Shown here: positions 1-5,737 of the stretch, piece after piece | How the letters are laid out: the number at the start of each line of letters is the position of its first letter | Position numbering within the stretch: the first letter of the stretch is position 1 | NCBI GenBank assembly: GCA_025963615.1 | Contig: JAOQAL010000823.1 | Span: 1 to 8,103 of the forward strand | Origin: Chitinophagaceae bacterium | Lineage (GTDB): Bacteria > Bacteroidota > Bacteroidia > Chitinophagales > Chitinophagaceae | DNA: 8,103 bases | Direction of reading: 5' to 3' | Translations under genes and position numbers: made by a program | The notes under the pieces: model-generated | Told to the model about the DNA's origin: nothing | The model's database searches: none | The model's input: the letters and a program-made list of their open reading frames with translations, nothing else

Positions 1-781
1 CTGTGGCAAACCTTTTCCTGAGATTGGACAAAATATTTTCACGGATATCTGAAACGGTAAGCTTTATTTCAGGTTTCATATCATAAAGCATCATTGACTT
101 GCCACCACTGGCTGCACAGCAATCCCATACCCGGGCAGACGCTCCCCATTCGACCTGTTTTAAAAGCTCTTCTACTTTTTGCGAATTCAAATCCTGGACT
201 ACGGCTTCTTTGTCTAACTCAATTATCCCGTCCAGTTTTGTTGTATTGAGAACAGCAAGACCATGCTCATTGATTTCTTCAAATGGTATGCTATGAGAAC
301 TTAATTTCGAAAGAACGGCTTTCCCATAACCGGGCCTGATACGCAGGAAAAGAGAAGGTTGTATAAGATGTGATAAGCAAAAAGCAGGGATGTCAATAGA
401 TTCGCTTAAATCACCGGGCCATGGAAAAATATCATGCACATTAAATTCCGGATAGAGCAAGGCCATTTTATTTTCTAAAGGAAGAGTTGCCTTTTCGTTC
501 CATGCCGGTTGAAGGTTTTCCAGTAATTCATTTTTTCCTGTTGAACATAAAAAAAGGCTGTCCAGCATCTTTTTTTCCGGCGTTATTCCTTTTAGTGCCC
601 AACCGGAACGGTAATAACAATAACATAGCTGGATAATATATTTCCTATCCCGGGACCCATATTTTTTGTTCGCTGAAAAATATTCCTTCAGAAAAAAAGA
701 AAACGGGGTTTTGCCTGAATACTGCTGAATGAGAAATAACGCTGAAGAAAGATAACTCCGGAATAATTGTTCTTTTGCCAT
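1..781 (-). CDS. RsmB/NOP-family SAM-dependent RNA (cytosine-5) methyltransferase, C-terminus cut by window edge
   Basis: The frame starts at ATG 781-779 and stays open for 260 codons to the left edge. Near residues 217-234 it carries VWDCCAASGGKSMML, which fits motif I (SAM binding) of NOL1/NOP2/Sun-type m5C methyltransferases. It is preceded by VVQDLNSQKVEELL (about 194-207), the usual lead-in strand, and followed by LTVSDIRENILSNLRKRF, a motif-II-like acidic strand. The first ~130 residues form a helical, basic N-terminal region (SRDRKYIIQLCYCYYRSGWAL) like the RNA-binding domain of these enzymes. The catalytic cysteine motifs would lie beyond the edge, so activity cannot be judged. Family members modify rRNA or tRNA; the target is unknown. 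The gene lies 69 nt downstream of the aldo/keto reductase on the same strand and may be its operon partner, though functionally it looks like a housekeeping gene. Codons upstream of 781 are open back to the reductase stop, but no better start was found. Confidence 0.85.
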   Translation of the reverse strand, partial: MAKEQLFRSYLSSALFLIQQYSGKTPFSFFLKEYFSANKKYGSRDRKYIIQLCYCYYRSGWALKGITPEKKMLDSLFLCSTGKNELLENLQPAWNEKATLPLENKMALLYPEFNVHDIFPWPGDLSESIDIPAFCLSHLIQPSLFLRIRPGYGKAVLSKLSSHSIPFEEINEHGLAVLNTTKLDGIIELDKEAVVQDLNSQKVEELLKQVEWGASARVWDCCAASGGKSMMLYDMKPEIKLTVSDIRENILSNLRKRFAT

Positions 782-850
782 TCCTGTATAATATGAAAGC
801 GCAATAATAGGAATAAAACTTTTATTATCTCCTGTTGATAGCGGACAGGC

Positions 851-1696
851 TTACAGCATTATAAGAGGATCATCACAAATCCGGAAATTTTCATTAAATG
901 TATCCATGAAACTGATATCGTCATCCGATAATGAAAAGTCAAAAATGTTGAAATTTTCTTCGATCCGTTGCGGGTTTACCGATTTCGGAATTACCGAAAC
1001 ACCATGTTCAATATTCCAACGCAAAATGATTTGTGCCGGCGATTTATCATATTTCCGGCAAAGCTGCTGCAACCGGATGTCATTAAACTTTCTACCTCTT
1101 GTCACCGGGGAATAGGATTGAAGCTGGACATTTCTTTCCTGGCACCAGGAAAGCAGTTCTTCCTGGTACAACCAGGGAGTGAATTCAACCTGATTAACAA
1201 CCGGAATAACTGTTGCATACCTGTTAAGTTCCTCCAAAAAAGGAATAAGATAATTAGCAACCCCGATGGCTCTTACTCTTTTATCATGATATAATTTTTC
1301 CAGCGCCTTCCAGGTAGCTTCTCTTTTTCCTTTTAACGGCCAATGCACCAGGTACAAGTCGATATATTCCATACCCAGTTTACTCATGCTTACGTCAAAA
1401 GCTTTCAGCGTCTCGTCATAACCCTGATCATCATTACCGACTTTAGTAGTTACAAAAATGTGCTGCCTTTGGATTCCGCTCTGCCTGATTGCATTGCCAA
1501 CTTCAGTTTCATTTTCATACATCGCTGCAGTGTCAATTAACCGGTAACCGGTTGCAAGTGCTGTCAATACCGCGGCTTCTGCTTCCGCATCATGGGTATC
1601 ATACACTCCCAGCCCCAGCAACGGCATCTGTACACCGTTGCTGAGTGTGGCATAAGGTTGTCTTTTCATAATTCTTAAAACTTTGTTATCTACCAT
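851..1696 (-). CDS. Aldo/keto reductase (AKR5-like, NADPH-dependent oxidoreductase)
   Basis: This 281-residue protein has the usual length of a single-domain AKR TIM barrel. The N-terminal hairpin (TLSNGVQMPLLGLGVY, 18-32) leads into the catalytic tetrad: Asp55 (LIDTAAMY), Tyr60, Lys85 (TTKV) and His118 (LVHWPL). The cofactor-binding segments are SYSPVTRG (194-201) and IPKSVNPQRIEENF (236-249), whose Lys, Ser, Arg and Asn are the usual contacts for NADPH. The family reduces aldehydes and ketones, or oxidises alcohols, in the cytoplasm; the substrate cannot be assigned. The ATG at 1696 overlaps the dioxygenase stop codon by 7 nt (ATGGTAG), suggesting translational coupling. A second ATG at 1669 (Met10) gives the more typical short AKR N-terminus and is equally plausible. 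The overlap places the reductase in one transcript with the oxygenase, so it may act on the oxygenase product. Confidence 0.93.
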   Translation of the reverse strand: MVDNKVLRIMKRQPYATLSNGVQMPLLGLGVYDTHDAEAEAAVLTALATGYRLIDTAAMYENETEVGNAIRQSGIQRQHIFVTTKVGNDDQGYDETLKAFDVSMSKLGMEYIDLYLVHWPLKGKREATWKALEKLYHDKRVRAIGVANYLIPFLEELNRYATVIPVVNQVEFTPWLYQEELLSWCQERNVQLQSYSPVTRGRKFNDIRLQQLCRKYDKSPAQIILRWNIEHGVSVIPKSVNPQRIEENFNIFDFSLSDDDISFMDTFNENFRICDDPLIML

Positions 1697-2673
1697 TTAT
1701 CGAGACCCAGCAATTTTTTACCTAAAACAGATAATTCAGCAACCCCATAGTTTGTTTTTTCCCAATTGCGTGGATCTCCGGGAAACGCATAACCTTCCGG
1801 TGCATTTCTTTCTCTCCATGAATTGATACGCCAATCACGCAGGGCTTCATTATCTTCTTCAGCAGGCATCATAGAAATATATTGAGCAATCCGTACTTTA
1901 TTATCACTTCTATTGGGCCTTATACCGTGCGGTTGCAGGCTGTTAAAAATCAGCAGGTCGCCGGCATTCATTTTTACTTTCACCATTTCAAATCCGCTTG
2001 TATCCGGTTGAAAATGATTACGGTCATCCGGCTGGGTTAGTTTCCATGTGTCATAAGTTCTGTACAATTCAGGCAAACACTGAAAGCCCCCCATGTTTTC
2101 ATCTGTCTGGTCAGCCAGAGCCAGTACACCCTGTACATTTACCGGTTTTGTTTCAGGATCATAGTCCCAGTGAATAAATCCTTTATATTCAAAGCCTGGT
2201 CTTATCGGGAAATTCAGGTTGGCCCGGTCAATAGTTACCCAGAGTTTTTCTGTTCCCCAGATGTCAACGAAAGCATCATATACCCGTTGCATTTGGCGGT
2301 TATTCCACAAAAGCTGGTTATTATATACTTCCACCATACCGGTATTGGTAAGTTCTTTCATTTTCATTTCTGCCCGGGGCGGTGCATACCATGTTTCAGG
2401 ATCATTGGGATTTTTTTCCTCAAACTCCCATAAAAAATCAGCGGTTTTTTTTGCCTGTTCTACCGGAACAGCATTTTTTATAACCACATATCCGTTTTGT
2501 TTCCAGAAGCTAAAATCCTCTTCATTCAGTACCCGCAATGATTTCCCATTACTCCGATCATTTAATTTTTCGACACTGCTTTTCGCTGTGGAAGGGTTTC
2601 CAGGAATGTCTTTATGTGCATTGCCGGGGGCCATTGCCGGCGTCATAGTAGGAGCCATTGTTTGTTGTTCCAT
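1690..2673 (-). CDS. Phytanoyl-CoA dioxygenase (PhyH) family Fe(II)/2-oxoglutarate-dependent oxygenase
   Basis: This is a 327-residue protein. The conserved region begins near residue 48 (LNEEDFSFWKQNGYVVIKNAVP), the usual PhyH opening. The iron-binding facial triad is visible as His168-x-Asp170 (FIHWDYDP) and His249 (SLQPHGIRPNRSD). Arg261, 12 residues after the distal His, is the likely 2-oxoglutarate anchor. GVLALADQTDENMGGFQCLP (182-201) is the typical central strand region. Such enzymes hydroxylate or otherwise oxidise small organic molecules, coupled to decarboxylation of 2-oxoglutarate. The substrate is unknown, and it does not look like ectoine hydroxylase. The first ~45 residues are low in complexity and hydrophilic, with three M-x-P-x units, and are probably not part of the fold. 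Met6, Met10 and Met14 are alternative starts. A putative small ORF ends 10 nt upstream, and the reductase overlaps the 3' end. The divergent AraC gene is the likely regulator. Confidence 0.93.
   Translation of the reverse strand: MEQQTMAPTMTPAMAPGNAHKDIPGNPSTAKSSVEKLNDRSNGKSLRVLNEEDFSFWKQNGYVVIKNAVPVEQAKKTADFLWEFEEKNPNDPETWYAPPRAEMKMKELTNTGMVEVYNNQLLWNNRQMQRVYDAFVDIWGTEKLWVTIDRANLNFPIRPGFEYKGFIHWDYDPETKPVNVQGVLALADQTDENMGGFQCLPELYRTYDTWKLTQPDDRNHFQPDTSGFEMVKVKMNAGDLLIFNSLQPHGIRPNRSDNKVRIAQYISMMPAEEDNEALRDWRINSWRERNAPEGYAFPGDPRNWEKTNYGVAELSVLGKKLLGLDKW
2623..2658 (-). repeat. Three 12-bp in-frame repeats encoding M-[AT]-P-x at the dioxygenase N-terminus
   Basis: On the minus strand, three 12-nt units (ATGGCTCCTACT, ATGACGCCGGCA, ATGGCCCCCGGC) encode MAPT-MTPA-MAPG, residues 6-17. 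Each unit begins with an ATG, so the gene has four in-frame start candidates within 14 codons. The tail is probably dispensable because the conserved PhyH region starts only near residue 48. Confidence 0.7.
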
Positions 2674-2683
2674 ATAGCAAGTA

Positions 2684-2884
2684 TTAGTTGTGAGTAGATA
2701 ATTTTAAAATTGTTACCGGGCATTGCCTGTTGCTGAGGTTGCAAAAACCTGCGGCAGTTCTGTGTTTACAGGTCTTATGTTCAGAAACAGGCTGTTTTAC
2801 AAAATAATCAGTGGAAGGTTTCCCGCTCTTATACAAGTTACTGTTTAAGTTATTATCTGCAAGGGTTGTAATTTCCTGGTTCAT
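2684..2884 (-). CDS. Putative 66-residue small protein, unrecognised, three cysteines
   Basis: I do not recognise this product. It would be a hydrophilic peptide with no signal peptide or membrane segment. The N-terminal half is Asn/Thr/Ser-rich. The C-terminal half is basic with three cysteines (Cys39, Cys48, Cys55) in TCKHRTAAGFCNLSNRQCPV. It ends 10 nt before the dioxygenase ATG, on the same strand. It begins about 22 nt after a perfect TAnnTTTG match, which would leave a leader of only about 15 nt. That placement supports it as the first gene of the operon. Against it, 66 codons can be open by chance, there is no ribosome-binding signal, and no family is recognised. It could instead be untranslated leader. 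A faint resemblance to the dioxygenase N-terminus (GKPST versus GNPST) is not significant on its own. Confidence 0.45.
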   Translation of the reverse strand: MNQEITTLADNNLNSNLYKSGKPSTDYFVKQPVSEHKTCKHRTAAGFCNLSNRQCPVTILKLSTHN

Positions 2885-2900
2885 ATATCAAGCATTTTGT

Positions 2901-2917
2901 TACTTCAAAAGTACTTC
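2901..2917. promoter_or_regulatory. TACTTC direct repeat, 11-bp period, overlapping the candidate promoter
   Basis: TACTTC occurs at 2901-2906 and 2912-2917, one helical turn apart, straddling the candidate -7 element between the divergent genes. AraC-family proteins bind direct repeats with two helix-turn-helix units, so this is a plausible contact site for the adjacent regulator. Each repeat is only six bases, and the assignment is inference. Confidence 0.3.
2906..2913 (-). promoter_or_regulatory. Candidate -7 promoter element for the dioxygenase operon
   Basis: The minus strand reads TACTTTTG, a perfect match to the Bacteroidota -7 consensus TAnnTTTG. It would place transcription start near 2899, some 15 nt before the small-protein ATG. 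No TTTG is found 19-21 nt upstream, so only half of the bipartite promoter is supported. A match this short arises easily by chance in AT-rich DNA. Confidence 0.4.
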
Positions 2918-2923
2918 CCTGGC

Positions 2924-2933
2924 AAAGGCCTTT
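2924..2933. promoter_or_regulatory. Perfect 10-bp palindrome AAAGGCCTTT in the divergent spacer
   Basis: This palindrome lies about 10 bp upstream of the candidate minus-strand -7 element, within the 158-bp spacer between the small protein and the AraC gene. Its position suits an operator for a symmetric dimer, which is not the typical AraC mode. Its role is unknown. The rest of the spacer (2934-3042) is AT-rich; the nearest plus-strand promoter match is TATATTTA near 3000, one base off the consensus. Confidence 0.25.
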
Positions 2934-3042
2934 CCTACACTTGCAGTAGCCATTTTTTGTTCTGTATTGATATTTTTATATAAAAAGAGAAGGAAAAAGT
3001 ATATTTATGTATAAGTAATTACGTAACAGGATCTGAAAGCGT

Positions 3043-3897
3043 ATGAAAGTAAAGCTCGAGGAAATAAGGCCCGGTATTGATAGTTCATTCACGATTTTAC
3101 TTACACCCCGGCTGAATGATCTTTTCTACTGGCATTTTCATCCTGAATATGAAATCGTTTATGCGGAAGCGGCCCATGGTATTCGCCATGTGGGTGATCA
3201 TATATCAAAATACGAAGGCAGTGACCTGGTATTTATCGGCCCAAATATTCCACACCTGAACTTTGATTATGGGGTGAAAGCCACGGTTGAAATCGTGGTG
3301 GTACAAATGAAAGAAGATTTTTTGGGTAAGGATTTTTTTAGCCGTCCTGAAATGGCAGATATCCGGAATTTATTCGACCGGGCAAAAAGCGGTATTGCTT
3401 TTTATGGCGAAACAAAAAAAATAGTCAGTGATAAATTAAGTCGCTTGAGTTCGCTTCCGCATTTTGAGCAGCTGATTGAATTGCTGGGTGCCTTCCAGGT
3501 TCTTGCCACGAGTAAAGAATATGAAGAATTGAATAGCCGCCCGATAGCCAATGCTTCTTTATTGAAAGAGCAAAAAAGAATGCACCAAATTTATCATTAC
3601 CTTGAAACACATTACCAACAGACCGTTGATGTAAATGAGATAGCGACTATGGTGCATCTCAGCACGGCGGCTTTCTGCCGGTATTTTAAGAAATCAACGC
3701 ATCTTACTTTTACTGATTTTGTAAATCAATACCGTATCAACCAGGCCAAAAAATTATTATTGTACGATAAAAATGTAACAGAAGCCTGCTACAACAGTGG
3801 TTTTGAAAACCTTTCTTATTTCAATAAAACATTTAAAAAACTAACGGGAGAAAACCCGTCGGCGTTTAGGAAGAGGATTAGAGAATGTAAAATGTAA
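3043..3897 (+). CDS. AraC-family transcriptional regulator with N-terminal cupin sensor domain
   Basis: This 284-residue protein is of normal length for the family. Residues ~15-90 form a cupin-like effector domain (FYWHFHPEYEIVY at 28-40; GSDLVFIGPNIPHL at 59-72). Residues ~178-280 hold the two helix-turn-helix units: VDVNEIATMVHLSTAAFCRYFKK (195-217), then VTEACYNSGFENLSYFNKTFKK (245-266), followed by the characteristic GENPSAFRK. It is a cytoplasmic DNA-binding protein expected to activate transcription when a small ligand occupies the cupin. It is divergent from the oxygenase/reductase operon across 158 bp, making that operon its probable target. The last residues (ECKM) and the TAA stop are encoded by heptad repeat units (AATGTAA), so the original C-terminus has probably been replaced. 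The ATG at 3043 fits the start of the cupin domain. Confidence 0.95.
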   Translation: MKVKLEEIRPGIDSSFTILLTPRLNDLFYWHFHPEYEIVYAEAAHGIRHVGDHISKYEGSDLVFIGPNIPHLNFDYGVKATVEIVVVQMKEDFLGKDFFSRPEMADIRNLFDRAKSGIAFYGETKKIVSDKLSRLSSLPHFEQLIELLGAFQVLATSKEYEELNSRPIANASLLKEQKRMHQIYHYLETHYQQTVDVNEIATMVHLSTAAFCRYFKKSTHLTFTDFVNQYRINQAKKLLLYDKNVTEACYNSGFENLSYFNKTFKKLTGENPSAFRKRIRECKM

Positions 3898-3933
3898 AAT
3901 GAGAAATATAAAATATAAAATGTAAAAGTAAAC
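3883..3933 (-). repeat. Heptad array 1: six 7-bp units plus header variant GTTTACTTT
   Basis: Read on the minus strand, the header GTTTACTTT (3925-3933) is followed without gap by six heptads: TACATTT, TATATTT, TATATTT, CTCATTT, TACATTT, TACATTC. The array runs through the stop codon and the last four sense codons of the AraC gene. The header differs from the TGTAACTTT consensus at positions 1, 2 and 4. Confidence 0.85.
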
Positions 3934-3968
3934 AACATGAGAATAGGCTCCGGAGCAGAATTTGGAAA

Positions 3969-4040
3969 GAATGAGAAATGAGAGATGAGAAATAAGGAAT
4001 GAGAAATGAGAAATAAGAAATGAGGAATGAGAAAGTTAAC
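3969..4040 (-). repeat. Heptad array 2: nine 7-bp units plus header variant GTTAACTTT
   Basis: On the minus strand, the header GTTAACTTT (4032-4040) is followed by nine heptads, mostly CTCATTT or CTCATTC with CTTATTT variants, and then the pyrimidine stretch TTTCC. Copies are imperfect (one reads CTCATCT), so this is not a fresh polymerase-slippage tract. Between arrays 1 and 2 lies non-repetitive DNA with a 10-bp palindrome, GCTCCGGAGC (3947-3956). Confidence 0.9.
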
Positions 4041-4080
4041 GGCATGGGTGTGGAAACTCAACATGCGACGATGCTGGTGG

Positions 4081-4117
4081 GAATGTAAAATGAGAAATAA
4101 GGAATGTAAAAGTTACA
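4081..4117 (-). repeat. Heptad array 3: four 7-bp units plus header TGTAACTTT
   Basis: On the minus strand, the consensus header TGTAACTTT (4109-4117) is followed by TACATTC, CTTATTT, CTCATTT, TACATTC. It mixes unit types from arrays 1 and 2, showing that the two belong to one family. It lies 48 nt from the sucB stop. Nothing else recognisable was found in 4041-4080 or 4118-4164, including no clear intrinsic terminator for either convergent gene. Confidence 0.85.
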
Positions 4118-4164
4118 GGACTTCGTATAGAATTGCGGGAGACATATGCTGTGATAAATTTTCT

Positions 4165-5409
4165 TTACAATTCCAGTAATGTTTTTACCGGATCTTTTCC
4201 AATTAATAATTGTTCAGGGTTTTCGAGCAATTCCTTTACTCTTACCAAAAAACTTACTGACTCGCGGCCATCAATAATACGATGATCATAACTCAAAGCG
4301 AGATACATCATTGGTTTAATCACCACAGCACCGTTTATGGCCATTGGCCTTTCCTGTATTTTGTGCATACCGAGTATCGCACTCTGTGGAATATTAATAA
4401 TTGGCGTACTCATTAAAGAACCGAATACACCGCCATTCGTAATTGTAAATGTCCCCCCTGTTAATTCGTCGGCAGTGAGCTTGCTGTCCCTTGCTTTGCC
4501 GGCCATTTCAATCACTTTTTTCTCAATATCCGCCATACTCAGGCTTTCTACATTCCGGATCACAGGCACTGTAAGCCCCCGGGGTGTGCTTACGGCAATA
4601 CTAATGTCGGCATAGTCATGATAAAGCAATTGGTCGCCATCTATATAGGCATTCACCGAAGGCCATTCAGCGAGTGCTACCGCACAGGCTTTTGCAAAAA
4701 AGCTCATAAAGCCTAATCCAACTCCATGTATTTCTTTAAACTTATCCTTGAATTTGGCCCTTATTTCCATGATGCGGCTCATATCCACTTCATTAAAAGT
4801 AGTAAGCATGGCCGTGGTATTCTTTGATTCCACTAATCTGCGGCTGATCGTTTTGCGCAGGTTGCTCATTTTCTCTGTACGCACATTGCGGGTAAACAAT
4901 TCTGTGCCGGCAAATGCTTTTTTACCAGGATTGGCTAAGGCGGCCAATACATCATCTTTTAATATTTTTCCACCCACTCCTGTTGCCGAAATGGAGGAGG
5001 GGTTTACTTTCTTGTCTGTTATCATGGCGGATGCCACCGGGGTTGCTTTCACATCAGCACCTGCTGAACTAACGGGAGCAGCCGTTTTCGCTTCTGCTTT
5101 AGGCTCTGTTTTTGTTGTTTTCTTTTCTTCTTTTTTTTCAGCCACCGGGGAACCATTGGAAGCAGGTTTGGCTGCTGTATCGTCTATAGTAGCCAGCAGA
5201 TCTCCAATTTTTAATGTTTCGCCTTCCTGAACGGCTGTTTTTAGGGTGCCGGCTTTCTCAGCATTTACTTCAAAAGTTGCTTTCTCGCTTTCCAGCTCCG
5301 CTATTACTTCATCTCTTTCCACATACTCGCCATCTTTTTTGGTCCACTTCAGTAATGTTACTTCACTGATAGATTCGCCAACCGTAGGTACCTTTATATC
5401 TATTGCCAT
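4165..5409 (-). CDS. sucB: Dihydrolipoyllysine-residue succinyltransferase, E2 of the 2-oxoglutarate dehydrogenase complex
   Basis: SucB carries the succinyl group from E1 on a swinging lipoyl arm and transfers it to CoA, in the cytoplasmic TCA cycle. From the chosen start, [17 protein letters not shown], the protein has 414 residues. It has one lipoyl domain (1-77) with the modified lysine expected at Lys43 (ELESEKATF), and a Lys/Glu/Ala/Thr-rich linker (~80-120). A peripheral-subunit-binding domain follows (~121-160, [21 protein letters not shown]), then the acyltransferase domain (~175-414). The catalytic motif [12 protein letters not shown] (374-385) provides His376 and Asp380. The open frame extends 14 codons further to 5451, but only the 5409 ATG gives the standard lipoyl-domain N-terminus. 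It follows sucA on the same strand, separated by an unusually long, repeat-filled spacer. No inactivating change is seen. Confidence 0.97.
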   Translation of the reverse strand: MAIDIKVPTVGESISEVTLLKWTKKDGEYVERDEVIAELESEKATFEVNAEKAGTLKTAVQEGETLKIGDLLATIDDTAAKPASNGSPVAEKKEEKKTTKTEPKAEAKTAAPVSSAGADVKATPVASAMITDKKVNPSSISATGVGGKILKDDVLAALANPGKKAFAGTELFTRNVRTEKMSNLRKTISRRLVESKNTTAMLTTFNEVDMSRIMEIRAKFKDKFKEIHGVGLGFMSFFAKACAVALAEWPSVNAYIDGDQLLYHDYADISIAVSTPRGLTVPVIRNVESLSMADIEKKVIEMAGKARDSKLTADELTGGTFTITNGGVFGSLMSTPIINIPQSAILGMHKIQERPMAINGAVVIKPMMYLALSYDHRIIDGRESVSFLVRVKELLENPEQLLIGKDPVKTLLEL

Positions 5410-5500
5410 AAAACGCTTTGAGTGGTGCAATTTCGGAAAAAATACAGACAAAAGGCAGATTCAGTTTCGGACAAAGAAATTAAGGGTTCAATAGGGAAAG

Positions 5501-5572
5501 CTGCGAGCTTCTAGCTGCAAGCTTCTAGCTGCAAGCTGCGGGCTATAAGCTCCAAGACTTAAGAAAGTTACA
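5501..5572 (-). repeat. Heptad array 4: nine 7-bp units plus header TGTAACTTT
   Basis: On the minus strand, the header TGTAACTTT (5564-5572) is followed by CTTAAGT, CTTGGAG, CTTATAG, CCCGCAG, CTTGCAG, CTAGAAG, CTTGCAG, CTAGAAG, CTCGCAG. The heptad type (CTTGCAG) differs from arrays 1-3, but header, phase and orientation are the same. Total length equals array 2 (72 bp). The 18 bp at 5555-5572 recur exactly in array 5. Confidence 0.9.
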
Positions 5573-5585
5573 GCACTGGAGAGGG

Positions 5586-5629
5586 CTGCAAGCTGCAAGC
5601 TGCGGGCTGCGAGACTTAAGAAAGTTACA
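5586..5629 (-). repeat. Heptad array 5: five 7-bp units plus header TGTAACTTT
   Basis: On the minus strand, the header (5621-5629) is followed by CTTAAGT, CTCGCAG, CCCGCAG, CTTGCAG, CTTGCAG, and then the pyrimidine-rich CCCTCTCC. Header plus first unit and a half (AGACTTAAGAAAGTTACA on the plus strand, 5612-5629) is identical to 5555-5572, so arrays 4 and 5 are sister copies. Confidence 0.9.
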
Positions 5630-5677
5630 CAACTATCGGTGTCGTAGCTCATCGCTTGCGGCTCGTGGCTTGCAGCT
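5591..5677 (+). other. Potential long hairpin between arrays 5 and 6
   Basis: Arm 5591-5613 pairs with arm 5655-5677 around a 41-nt loop: ten perfect pairs at the base, then 13 positions with eight Watson-Crick pairs and five mismatches. In plus-strand RNA all five mismatches are G-U or U-G. In minus-strand (suc) mRNA they become A-C or C-A. The fold is therefore better in RNA antisense to the suc genes. No plus-strand promoter was identified, so transcription is unproven. Confidence 0.45.
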
Positions 5678-5691
5678 AAGAGCGTGTCGCA
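5648..5691 (-). repeat. Heptad array 6: five units of inverted sequence, diverged header TGCGACACG
   Basis: On the minus strand, TGCGACACG (5683-5691) occupies the header position, preceded by GTTG as in array 5. It is followed in the same phase by CTCTTAG, CTGCAAG, CCACGAG, CCGCAAG, CGATGAG. The central unit CTGCAAG is the exact reverse complement of CTTGCAG, the main unit of arrays 4 and 5. Total length equals array 5 (44 bp). It is more degenerate than the others. Confidence 0.6.
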
Positions 5692-5737
5692 CAACCGGAT
5701 AACATCCAGCGGAAATGACGGGGTGCAAATATTACCA

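Larger units (their letters stand above)
5410..5737. other. 328-bp sucA-sucB spacer filled by heptad repeat arrays
   Basis: There is no credible gene here. From the sucB side, 5410-5498 is AT-rich single-copy DNA with no convincing full promoter. 5501-5691 holds three heptad arrays in tandem, and 5692-5737 is unremarkable and leads to the sucA stop. Any sucA-sucB read-through transcript must carry these repeats in its intercistronic region. No classical GC-stem plus U-tract terminator was recognised. Confidence 0.75.

Noticed and set aside
1..1696. Possible fusion or stop-codon read-through of the aldo/keto reductase with the methyltransferase, which share one frame
   Set aside because: A clear TAA separates them, both proteins have normal family ends, and sharing a frame has a one-in-three chance.
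3844..3859. ACGGG-AGAAAA-CCCGT hairpin near the AraC 3' end, as a possible terminator
   Set aside because: It lies within the conserved GENPSA codons, has only five base pairs and no following T-tract.
3816..4064. 82-codon minus-strand ORF with repeats such as FLISHSLFLISHF, looking like a membrane protein
   Set aside because: It is the translation of heptad arrays 1 and 2 and the antisense strand of the AraC 3' end. The hydrophobicity comes from the pyrimidine-rich repeat.
3883..4117. CRISPR-like array between the AraC gene and sucB
   Set aside because: The repeats are 7-bp, directly abutting and imperfect, without equal-length spacers or cas genes.
5564..5572. TGTAACTTTC header as a Bacteroidota -7 promoter (TAnnTTTG)
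   Set aside because: The final G is absent in all copies, and no TTTG lies 19-21 nt upstream of those checked.
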